Shown: piece by piece, positions 5,917 to 12,385 of the stretch
How positions within the stretch are numbered: position 1 is the stretch's first letter
Layout: every line of letters begins with the position of its first letter
From: CAZBWE01 sp964495465
GTDB lineage: Bacteria > Planctomycetota > Phycisphaerae > Sedimentisphaerales > Anaerobacaceae
Length of the DNA stretch: 13,094 nt
Assembly (NCBI GenBank): GCA_964495465.1
Contig: CAZBWE010000065.1
Span: forward strand, 1-13,094
Direction of reading: 5' to 3'
Made by a program: the position numbers and the translations under genes
The notes under the pieces: generated by a model
Told to the model about the DNA's origin: nothing
The model's input: the letters and a program-made list of their open reading frames with translations, nothing else
Databases searched by the model: none

Positions 5917-7782
5917 TCACCAAATCCCGCAAATGACAAATAGAATTATCAATAATCCCAGGGTTATCCAGGTCAAATAGGTTGGCAGAACTCCGGAATG
6001 CAACCATCGTAAAAATCCTGTCAAGGCCAGCCCCAATTTCCCACCCTGGTTATATGTGTCAAAATAACCTTTTTCCTGGCCGGTATAAAGCTGCTTTAAA
6101 CCACCCATAGACGAAACAGTTTTATAAAAATGTGTCCCGGATACAGTCATCTGCTCGTTAGTCTGCACTTCACCGCAGGTCCAAGTGGGCACGATTCTGA
6201 CCTTTTTCGCCAGGGAGCCGATAAGCAAAACCAGCATTCCAAGAACTATACCTATTATTATCAGTATCGTGGCAAGACCTGAGTGCCAGGTGCCGAAAAT
6301 AGCATTATCCGGTGTATTCAATGCCGGGTAAATAAACATTTTTAACGGCACATGATAAAATATTCCGAAAAATACACATAAAAAGGCAAGTACAACCATT
6401 GGAATCCACATAGCTGGTGATACTTCCTTTACTTCTTTTAGCTCATCCGGCAGGCGGGATAGAAACAACGAGTGTATGAGTTTTACAAATGAAGCCAGAG
6501 TAAGCGCACTTCCAAACATAGCACACGTTAGCCAGAGGGGCCATAGTTCGGTTGTCCAGCCGGTCTGAATCGTTCCCATCTGAATCACGCCCTGATAAAC
6601 CATCCACTTGGAAACAAAACCGTTGAGTGGCGGTATTCCGGAAATACTTAAGGCGGCAATCAGACAGGTGACAAAAGTAATCGACATTTTTTTGCCCAAT
6701 CCACCGAGTCTGTCCAGCTCTGCTGTTCCACTTTGTTGCTCTACGGCCCCGCCACATAAAAACAGGCAACACTTATATATTGAGTGGTTTAACATATGGA
6801 ATACACCGCCGGCAATACCTACAGGTGTCATTGTGGCTATTCCCAGCACCATATAGCCGACCTGACTTATAGCATGATACGATAACAGCTTCTTGAGATT
6901 ATGCTGGACCATTGCAACCATCACAGCAATAATAACCGTAGCTGCACCAATCAGAGCCAGGATGAAACTCAAAACTTCAGATTCTAATATAAATATTTCC
7001 CGCACAATTATCACCAGAAGATATATCCCCAACAGTTTGTCAATTGCAGCGGGTAAAAGTGCCATCACCGAAGCCGGTGCGTATTCACCACTGGTGGGAA
7101 GCCAAGTGTGTAAGGGCAATGCCCCAGCTTTGGTAATGGCGGCTGTCATTAGCAGTAAGAATGCTATGATAGAAAGTGCGGAATTTGTCGCCAAGCCGAT
7201 ATCGGAGATAACAAGTGTGCCGGAAAGCGACCATATCATCAATATCCCCAGCAGAAAAGCGGCATCGGACGCCCCTATCATCGCAAAGCTTTTTGTCGCC
7301 GCAAAATTGGAATTTTTACCCCCTGTGGCTATCATAATATACAGCGAAACAGTAACAATCTCCCAGAATATAAGTAAAAACAGCAAATGATTACTAAGCA
7401 ATATCCCGGCCGAACCACCTATGGTAATAAGAATGGCGCCATAATATTCATTCAATCGTTTTGCCCCGGCCATCGATTTCAACGAATATAAAGTAATCAA
7501 AAATCCAAAGCCCATAGCAAACATCAGTATAAATGTCCCAAGGGCCGTAGCATTGAGCAACAGGTCAAGTTTGAAATCGCCAATTTGAAAAACAGACCAG
7601 GCAAAGCTAACCTGATATTCCCTGGCGACCTTAAATATCAAAATGCCTAATATAAAAGTGACAATTGATATAATCAGCGCTAAGCCGCTGGAAAGCGGTC
7701 TGAATCTGTTCGGCAAAAACAACAGCACAAAGCCGACAACAAGAGGAAAAAAGACAATAAATGGCAGAATATTTATTTCCAA
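5917..7782 (-). CDS. HycC/HyfB/NuoL-like antiporter-type ion-pumping subunit
   Basis: A 621-residue polytopic membrane protein, the larger of two antiporter-like subunits. Key family residues are E141 in FWEIVTVSLYIM, K218 in ITKAGALPLHTWLPT (with H225), K249 in AAIDKLLGIY, H329/H333 in the FHMLNH stretch and K392 in NGFVSKWMV. After the core, residues 533-553 (PTWTCGEVQTNEQ... GTHFYK) resemble the late segment of HyfB/HycC. A likely amphipathic stretch (556-585) and a final helix (600-620) then resemble the NuoL lateral-helix end. It occupies the place of the MrpA N-terminal domain in the mrp gene order. The start is TTG at 7782, one base after the large-subunit stop, supported by GGAGGA eight bases upstream. 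H+ or Na+ specificity is unknown. Confidence 0.93.
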   Translation of the reverse strand: MEINILPFIVFFPLVVGFVLLFLPNRFRPLSSGLALIISIVTFILGILIFKVAREYQVSFAWSVFQIGDFKLDLLLNATALGTFILMFAMGFGFLITLYSLKSMAGAKRLNEYYGAILITIGGSAGILLSNHLLFLLIFWEIVTVSLYIMIATGGKNSNFAATKSFAMIGASDAAFLLGILMIWSLSGTLVISDIGLATNSALSIIAFLLLMTAAITKAGALPLHTWLPTSGEYAPASVMALLPAAIDKLLGIYLLVIIVREIFILESEVLSFILALIGAATVIIAVMVAMVQHNLKKLLSYHAISQVGYMVLGIATMTPVGIAGGVFHMLNHSIYKCCLFLCGGAVEQQSGTAELDRLGGLGKKMSITFVTCLIAALSISGIPPLNGFVSKWMVYQGVIQMGTIQTGWTTELWPLWLTCAMFGSALTLASFVKLIHSLFLSRLPDELKEVKEVSPAMWIPMVVLAFLCVFFGIFYHVPLKMFIYPALNTPDNAIFGTWHSGLATILIIIGIVLGMLVLLIGSLAKKVRIVPTWTCGEVQTNEQMTVSGTHFYKTVSSMGGLKQLYTGQEKGYFDTYNQGGKLGLALTGFLRWLHSGVLPTYLTWITLGLLIILFVICGIW

Positions 7783-7783
7783 C

Positions 7784-9001
7784 TTATATATCCTCCAATT
7801 TCCACTCTGGTGCGCCGATTTCCTTCTTTATACGTGCCGTTTTTTCGTGACTCATCTGCAACAAACTCTCATAGTTATGAAGAATTTTGTTGTGTCCGTC
7901 AACAACGGCCAGTCTCTCGGTACAGCTATAGCAGGGGTCAACCGCAGCGAGCGTTATTGTAACATCAGCAATGTCTTCTCCAATGCAGGAGGCCTTAAAT
8001 GAAGGCACATTGACATAACTCGGCGCCCTGATTTTGTGGCGGACGGGCCTGTTGCCGCCATCGCTGCGAACATAATGGAATGTTTCCCCTCTTGGCGCTT
8101 CAGCGCGCCCGCATCCTTCACCCGGCGGGATTTCCTTGACCTCTATGGTAACAGGACCATCTGGAAGCTTTTTCAGTGCCTGTTTTATTATCTTAACGGC
8201 CTCAAGAACCTCAAGAAGACGCACAACCGCCTTGGCAAAAACATCACCTTCGGGCTGGCTAATCACATTCCAGTCCAAATCGGCATAGGCGGCATACGGG
8301 TCATCGCGCCTGACGTCAATTGCAACGCCACTGCCTCTGGCAGTCGGGCCTGTTACCGCATAATCGATAGCGGCTTGCTTCGTCAGGACACCAACACCTT
8401 TAAGCCGGGCGTGTATAATAGGGTCATCAAGGACAGCATTGGTCAGCATCGCTGTTTTCTTGTCCACCTTATCCATTTCTTTCAGCATCTTTGGAACAAG
8501 CTCGTTGGGAATATCTTCTCTGCAGCCGCCTACCCTTACATTTCCGTAATTATTCCTGTTGCCGGTGATTTCTTCAAGCAAATCAAGAACCGGCTCACGA
8601 TATTTCCACGCCCACATAAAGACGGTGTCGTAACCGATAAAATGACCAGCCAGGCCCACCCACAATAAATGGCTGTGGATGCGCTCAAGCTCATTGATAA
8701 TAACACGGATATACTGAGCACGCTCAGGCGGTGTGATTCCGGCAATCTCCTCAACCGCATTTATATAGGCCAAAGGATGAGAGGCCGAGCATATCCCACA
8801 AACTCTGGATACCAAAAACGGGACCTGGTCAAACTGCAAAGATTCGCTGATTTTTTCTATGCCGCGATGATTGTAAGATATTCTCACATCTATATCTGTT
8901 ACCTTCTCACCATCGAGAGTAAGTTGAAAAAACTCCATCTCCTCCTGCAAGGGATGAAACGGCCCAACCGCAAGAACAGGTTTTTTAATGGTCTCTTTCA
9001 T
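7784..9001 (-). CDS. [NiFe] hydrogenase large (catalytic) subunit, group 4, NuoD-like
   Basis: A 405-residue catalytic subunit that interconverts H+ and H2 at a Ni-Fe(CN)2CO site. The N-terminal pair is RVCGICSASH with C68, C71 and H75. The C-terminal pair is DPCYSCTER with C357 and C360. Both are complete, so this is a true hydrogenase and not a complex I NuoD or a degenerate Mbx-type homologue. Cleavage after R363 would remove 42 residues; a HycI protease is in the operon. NuoC and NuoD parts are separate genes, as in Mbh, not fused as in HycE. I chose ATG at 9001 (MKETIKKPVLAVGPFHP), which overlaps the NuoC-like stop as ATGA, over an ATG at 9043 that would add 14 residues. It is probably group 4b/4d; the subgroup is inference. 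Confidence 0.96.
   Translation of the reverse strand: MKETIKKPVLAVGPFHPLQEEMEFFQLTLDGEKVTDIDVRISYNHRGIEKISESLQFDQVPFLVSRVCGICSASHPLAYINAVEEIAGITPPERAQYIRVIINELERIHSHLLWVGLAGHFIGYDTVFMWAWKYREPVLDLLEEITGNRNNYGNVRVGGCREDIPNELVPKMLKEMDKVDKKTAMLTNAVLDDPIIHARLKGVGVLTKQAAIDYAVTGPTARGSGVAIDVRRDDPYAAYADLDWNVISQPEGDVFAKAVVRLLEVLEAVKIIKQALKKLPDGPVTIEVKEIPPGEGCGRAEAPRGETFHYVRSDGGNRPVRHKIRAPSYVNVPSFKASCIGEDIADVTITLAAVDPCYSCTERLAVVDGHNKILHNYESLLQMSHEKTARIKKEIGAPEWKLEDI
7787..7912 (-). other. Predicted C-terminal propeptide of the large subunit
   Basis: These 42 codons follow R363 of the DPCYSCTER motif. By analogy with HycE and MbhL, the HycI-type protease is expected to cut directly after this Arg once nickel is in place. 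The tail starts LAVVDGHNKI and is charged near its end. The cleavage site is inferred from family knowledge. Confidence 0.7.
7791..7796 (-). promoter_or_regulatory. Ribosome binding site for a TTG start inside the large-subunit gene end
   Basis: Read on the minus strand this is GGAGGA, eight bases before TTG at 7782. It lies in the last codons of the catalytic subunit gene and fixes the start of the HyfB-like gene. Confidence 0.75.
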
Positions 9002-9438
9002 TTCTTTGCTTCTTTCCTCAATGGATATACACCTTCCGGCCAATCATCAGCCAGAATAAGCCGCTTCAGATTCGGATGGTTCTTAAAATCAATTCCCAAT
9101 ATGTCGTGTATTTCCCTTTCAATCCATTCGGCGCCCGGCAAAAACGGCGTAATTGACTCTATCGCAGGATTATCACGTCCCCGGATAAACGCCTTCACCG
9201 TTACCACACAGCCGGTCTCGTCATTTGAATAATGATAGAGAATTTCAAAACAATCATCAGAATCGATTCCGGTTGCAGTAATAAATCTCAAAGCCACGTT
9301 CTTAAACAGAAATTTGTTGACAGCATAGGCATTTTCCGACTCACACAGAAGAAATATCCTGTTATGCGGCTTATGCTCTACGTCTATAAGCTTGCCTTTT
9401 ATTTCTAACAGTTTGGTATTTAATTCTTCCTGTTTCAT
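8998..9438 (-). CDS. NuoC-like (30 kDa type) hydrogenase subunit, MbhK-like
   Basis: A 146-residue soluble subunit of the peripheral arm that packs against the catalytic subunit. The complex I 30 kDa signature is clear at 101-140: PGAEWIEREIHDILGI (101-116), then the NHPNLKRLILADDWPEGVYPLRK region (120-142). The N-terminal half is a variable alpha/beta domain. It has the length of stand-alone NuoC/MbhK-type subunits and corresponds to the front part of HycE. ATG at 9438 follows the small-subunit stop after 14 bases, with only a weak purine-rich site (GAGATAAGA) upstream. The stop overlaps the large-subunit start as ATGA, consistent with equimolar synthesis. Confidence 0.94.
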   Translation of the reverse strand: MKQEELNTKLLEIKGKLIDVEHKPHNRIFLLCESENAYAVNKFLFKNVALRFITATGIDSDDCFEILYHYSNDETGCVVTVKAFIRGRDNPAIESITPFLPGAEWIEREIHDILGIDFKNHPNLKRLILADDWPEGVYPLRKEAKK

Positions 9439-9452
9439 ATTTTCTTATCTCG

Positions 9453-9884
9453 CTATAGAGTCGAAAGGACCTTCAGCACGCCCGATATCATAGCTTCCGG
9501 CTTCGGTGGACAGCCCGGCACATAGGCGATAATGGCATTAGGGTCCACTTCCCTGATTATCTTATCAACCGGCCCTGCAACGTGATACCCTCCCTCAAAG
9601 ATACCTGTCCCGCCGGCACAGGCACCTATGCAAAAAACAATACAGGGCTTCGGCGTCTGACGATATATTTCCCTTAAGCGTATTGCCGCCTGGCGTGTGC
9701 CCACACCGGTTACCAGCAAAGCATCAGCGTGCCGAGGAGAGCCAACCAACTTGATACCGAACCGTTCAATATCGAACTTAGGCGTAAGCAGATTAACGAT
9801 TTCGATATCACAATTGTTGCACGCGCCGGCATTGACGTGAAATACCCATACCGACTTTTTCAATGCTTTCATTTTCAAACCCAT
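9453..9884 (-). CDS. [NiFe] hydrogenase small subunit, NuoB/HycG/MbhJ-like
   Basis: A 143-residue small subunit that holds the [4Fe-4S] cluster next to the Ni-Fe site. The probable ligands are C22 and C25 (GACNNCDIE), C89 (FCIGACAGGTG) and C125 (PGCPPKPE), the pattern of group 4 small subunits and of NuoB, which carry only the proximal cluster. There is no Tat signal, as expected for a cytoplasm-facing group 4 enzyme. The start is ATG at 9884 with AGGA about nine bases upstream; Met5 (9872) is an alternative. The gap to the preceding gene is 58 bases, the largest within the operon, and contains an RNA hairpin. Confidence 0.95.
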   Translation of the reverse strand: MGLKMKALKKSVWVFHVNAGACNNCDIEIVNLLTPKFDIERFGIKLVGSPRHADALLVTGVGTRQAAIRLREIYRQTPKPCIVFCIGACAGGTGIFEGGYHVAGPVDKIIREVDPNAIIAYVPGCPPKPEAMISGVLKVLSTL

Positions 9885-9909
9885 AAATCAATTCCTGCGG
9901 CGAAGTTCA

Positions 9910-9937
9910 CCCTGAGCGAAACCGAACGGGCTCAAGG
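9910..9937 (-). repeat. mRNA hairpin / REP-like palindrome between the NuoH-like and NuoB-like genes
   Basis: In the transcript, CCTTGAGC (9937-9930) pairs with GCTCAGGG (9917-9910): eight pairs with one G-U, loop of 12 bases containing CCGTTCGG. The same bases have one mismatch on the plus strand, so the hairpin is better formed in the operon mRNA. It begins six bases after the NuoH-like stop (minus-strand direction) and ends 25 bases before the NuoB-like ATG. No U-run follows, so it is probably not a terminator. GTGAAC follows it, forming GGGTGAAC, the same eight bases found beside the palindrome at 178-192. Confidence 0.55.
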
Positions 9938-9942
9938 CAAGC

Positions 9943-11025
9943 TCATAACCAATTGCAGCCCAAAGTATTACCTATCAAGGCCAACACAACAGCCAAAGCC
10001 AATAACAGACCACAATAAACCCAGAAAAACTTCATTGCCTGGTCAATCCGAACACGTGGATTTGTATTCTTTATCAAAATAATCAGCACCAGTATAAGCA
10101 CATACTTGCCGAGCCCTGCCAATACACATATTCCAATCAAGGCCAGTAATGCCATTATGTCTATATACTTGCTGAATCTTGCCAACAGACCTGCTACCGC
10201 AAAAATCAACAAAGCTATTATTCCCACAGGGACACCCCCTACCGGCTTTGCAAGCCCTGCCCAAAACTCTGCACTCAAACCTCCGAGAAATACCATTACC
10301 AAAAACAAAGGCAATACCACAAGCATCACCGCCTGCATAAGTTTCCAGACGGCAAGTAACGCCCCGGAATATTCTATTAAAACACCGCTTCCAAGCTCGG
10401 TTTCTGCTTCTGCCATATCGAACGGAACAAATCCGAGTTTTGCCTGAATACATAATAGCGCCACTAAAAATGCCAGCATACCGGATATGCTGAAAGCCGG
10501 TGCGTGCTGAGCAATCGCAGCCAAACTAAGCTGCTCGCCCGGCCCGACCAGCCCGGCTGTTTTTACAATTACCACGATAAAAGCAAGCACGAGCGACAAT
10601 TCATAACCCATAACCAGCTTCATCTCGCGGCCGGCACCAACTGTAGCGTGGGGACTTGCGCTGGCGCTGCTGCCAAGAATCAATGCCAAAGAAGGCAGCA
10701 CCATCAGGTAAATCGCCACGATAATGTCGCCAAGAAACGCAGACTGTGTGACAGCTATCCGCCAGAGCATCATCGAAAGCAGCAGCACACCCGCCAGGCC
10801 AATAAGCGGCGCACCAACAAAGACGGCCCGCTGGGCCTGCTCAGGAATAAGAATCTCCTTGCCCGTCAGCTTGGCAACATCGTAAAAAGGCTGAAAAAAC
10901 GGCGGCCCAACACGCCACTGAACAAGGGCACTTACCTTGCGCACTATCCAGGAAGCAACCAGGCCGAGGATAACAGTAGCTGGAATAACAACTATCCAAA
11001 ATATAACATTTAAGGAAACACTCAT
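9943..11025 (-). CDS. NuoH/HycD/MbhM-like membrane anchor subunit
   Basis: A 360-residue membrane protein with about eight or nine helices that joins the hydrogenase core to the membrane arm. Family marks are WRVGPPFFQPFYDVAKL (37-53), SASPHATVGAGREM with YELS (121-144) and PFDMAEAETELGSG...EYSG (201-221), whose acidic residues E206, E208, E210 and E218 line the cytoplasmic funnel in complex I-type proteins. The start is ATG at 11025, overlapping the ferredoxin gene stop as ATGA, with an AAGG upstream. It corresponds to HycD of formate hydrogenlyase and NuoH of complex I, and has the usual length for the family. Confidence 0.95.
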   Translation of the reverse strand: MSVSLNVIFWIVVIPATVILGLVASWIVRKVSALVQWRVGPPFFQPFYDVAKLTGKEILIPEQAQRAVFVGAPLIGLAGVLLLSMMLWRIAVTQSAFLGDIIVAIYLMVLPSLALILGSSASASPHATVGAGREMKLVMGYELSLVLAFIVVIVKTAGLVGPGEQLSLAAIAQHAPAFSISGMLAFLVALLCIQAKLGFVPFDMAEAETELGSGVLIEYSGALLAVWKLMQAVMLVVLPLFLVMVFLGGLSAEFWAGLAKPVGGVPVGIIALLIFAVAGLLARFSKYIDIMALLALIGICVLAGLGKYVLILVLIILIKNTNPRVRIDQAMKFFWVYCGLLLALAVVLALIGNTLGCNWL

Positions 11026-11546
11026 CTCTTTGCCTTTTCACTGTCTCTCAAAAACGGCTCCCAGGTACTGCCGCCGGCGACTTTAACTACGATATCCTCA
11101 AAAACCTCTACCAAATCTCCTTCTACAACAACCTCTTTATAATCTATACTTCCATCTTTGCAGGTATTAACACATAACGGCTTCTCGCCAGGCTCGAGCC
11201 GACCTTTGCACACATCGCAAACACTGCTCGGAAAAGGGATAAGGTCGGTGTATATCGTTCCGAATGGGCAGGCAATCGCACAGGTGCCGCAGCCAGTGCA
11301 CAGCATATTTGCCCGCTTAAGAATGCCTGCATCATTATTTTTGCTCGGCACCTTCTCCAGAGCATCCTGGGGGCAGGCACTTATACAAGGTGCCGACTCG
11401 CACCTGCGGCAAACCAGGGCGAAACGAATCATCTCAAGAAGCGAATCAAAACCCTTGTTCTCAGGATGATGCTTATACGAACACCGCACGCCCGACTCGC
11501 CTTGAGTTGCGCATTTTGCCAAATCTATTATTAACTTCGCTCCCAT
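11022..11546 (-). CDS. HycB-like polyferredoxin with a degenerate first cluster site
   Basis: A 174-residue iron-sulfur protein of the HycB/CooF/PsrB type. Three Cys quartets are seen: C46/C49/C54/C58 (CRRCESAPCISACP), C83/C86/C89/C93 (CTGCGTCAIACP) and C110/C113/C125/C129. The first site, normally CxxCxxCxxxC, keeps only its outer Cys, C12 and C22, at the correct spacing of ten; Q15 and S18 stand where two Cys are expected. That would leave three, not four, regular [4Fe-4S] clusters. I chose ATG at 11546 (MGAKLIIDLAKC) with GAGG six bases upstream and 17 bases after the HydG stop; a longer frame to 11660 would overlap hydG deeply. Its likely role is to bridge the HydBG diaphorase and the hydrogenase core, as HycB bridges formate dehydrogenase in FHL. 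Confidence 0.9.
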   Translation of the reverse strand: MGAKLIIDLAKCATQGESGVRCSYKHHPENKGFDSLLEMIRFALVCRRCESAPCISACPQDALEKVPSKNNDAGILKRANMLCTGCGTCAIACPFGTIYTDLIPFPSSVCDVCKGRLEPGEKPLCVNTCKDGSIDYKEVVVEGDLVEVFEDIVVKVAGGSTWEPFLRDSEKAKR

Positions 11547-11563
11547 ACAAAACCTCATCTGTC

Positions 11564-12385
11564 CTAATCCCAGATGTTGGGATAGTCTTTTATCTGTTCG
11601 TAGGTAAATACCGGCCCATCCTTGCAAACATAATATTTCCCAATCATACAATGCCCGCATTTACCAAAGCCACAGCTCATGTTTTTTTCCATCGAAAGAT
11701 AGATGTCTTTAGCTGCAAACCCAAACTCCAGCAATTTCAGTGTAGCGAACTTCATCATAATCGGCGGGCCGCAAACCACAGCCGCGGCGTTTTTAATATC
11801 CACATCATCAGGTTTAAGAATCGTCGTTACAACACCGACATTGTCTTTCCACTGGCCATTTGCCTTGTCCACTGTAAGTCTCAAATCAACACCATCAATC
11901 TTCTGCCAGGAGCCGAAAAGCGTGTTTTTATAGATAAAATCTTCCGGTGTCTTCGCCCCGTACCGGCACACAACAGTTTCGAAATCCTTTATCCTGTCAA
12001 CCAGTGTTAAAAATAACGACCTGATTGGCGCTAAACCCACGCCACCACCGACGATGTATATCTCCTTGCCAACAAAATCATCTATCGGATATCCATTACC
12101 ATACGGGCCGCGAATACCAACCTTTTGTCCTTTTCTGCAACTATGCAACTGTCCCGTCATCCGCCCGGCCTTCATAATAGTAATGTCCATCTGGTCGGTT
12201 ACAGCAGGAGACGAGGACGGCGTAAATGGCGCCTCCCCCTCACCCGGCAGGGTAAGCTCCACAAATTGACCCGTCTTAAACTTCATTTTTTCTTCAGGCA
12301 CAACGACAAATGTCTTAATCGTTGGCGATTCATCTATAACTTCTGTAATTTCACCGTTAACAGGTTGGTAAAGATTGCGGTTCAT
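11564..12385 (-). CDS. HydG-like FAD/NAD(P)-binding reductase with [2Fe-2S] (sulfhydrogenase gamma type)
   Basis: A 273-residue oxidoreductase of the ferredoxin-NADP reductase superfamily. The N-terminal FAD barrel has EAPFTPSSSP (51-60). The NAD(P) domain has GGGVGLAPIRSL (113-124) and CGPP (205-208). The C-terminal PyrK-like [2Fe-2S] site has C238, C243, C246 and C254 (SCGFGKCGHC, then C254). The layout and length match the gamma subunit of archaeal sulfhydrogenases and AsrB. It should exchange electrons between NAD(P)H and the Fe-S chain; NADH versus NADPH is not readable. The ATG at 12385 overlaps the HydB stop as ATGA. NfnA-type or PyrK-type reductases share these motifs, but the HydB partner and hydrogenase context favour a diaphorase. 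Confidence 0.93.
   Translation of the reverse strand: MNRNLYQPVNGEITEVIDESPTIKTFVVVPEEKMKFKTGQFVELTLPGEGEAPFTPSSSPAVTDQMDITIMKAGRMTGQLHSCRKGQKVGIRGPYGNGYPIDDFVGKEIYIVGGGVGLAPIRSLFLTLVDRIKDFETVVCRYGAKTPEDFIYKNTLFGSWQKIDGVDLRLTVDKANGQWKDNVGVVTTILKPDDVDIKNAAAVVCGPPIMMKFATLKLLEFGFAAKDIYLSMEKNMSCGFGKCGHCMIGKYYVCKDGPVFTYEQIKDYPNIWD

Noticed and set aside
1888..7782. Stand-alone Mrp Na+/H+ antiporter operon next to an unrelated hydrogenase
   Set aside because: The genes lie inside the hydrogenase transcription unit, with hydrogenase genes on both sides and stop/start coupling; the first antiporter gene is translated from a site inside the large-subunit gene. One complex is the simpler reading.
8036..8668. 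Long plus-strand open frame (210 codons) opposite the hydrogenase large subunit
   Set aside because: It lies entirely antisense to a gene with unmistakable [NiFe] motifs and has no ribosome-binding site or domain. Other long antisense frames at 6893-7390, 8669-9232 and 11390-12010 were rejected for the same reason.
758..9884. Respiratory complex I (Nuo) operon
   Set aside because: NuoB/C/D/H/I/L-like subunits are present, but the large subunit has both CxxC pairs of a Ni-Fe site and a protease-cleaved tail, and the Mrp genes and HycI do not belong to complex I.
11547..11660. N-terminal extension of the HycB-like ferredoxin to an ATG at 11660
   Set aside because: It would overlap the end of the HydG-like gene by about 97 bases and adds residues with no family match, whereas ATG at 11546 has a good GAGG site and begins directly with the ferredoxin fold.
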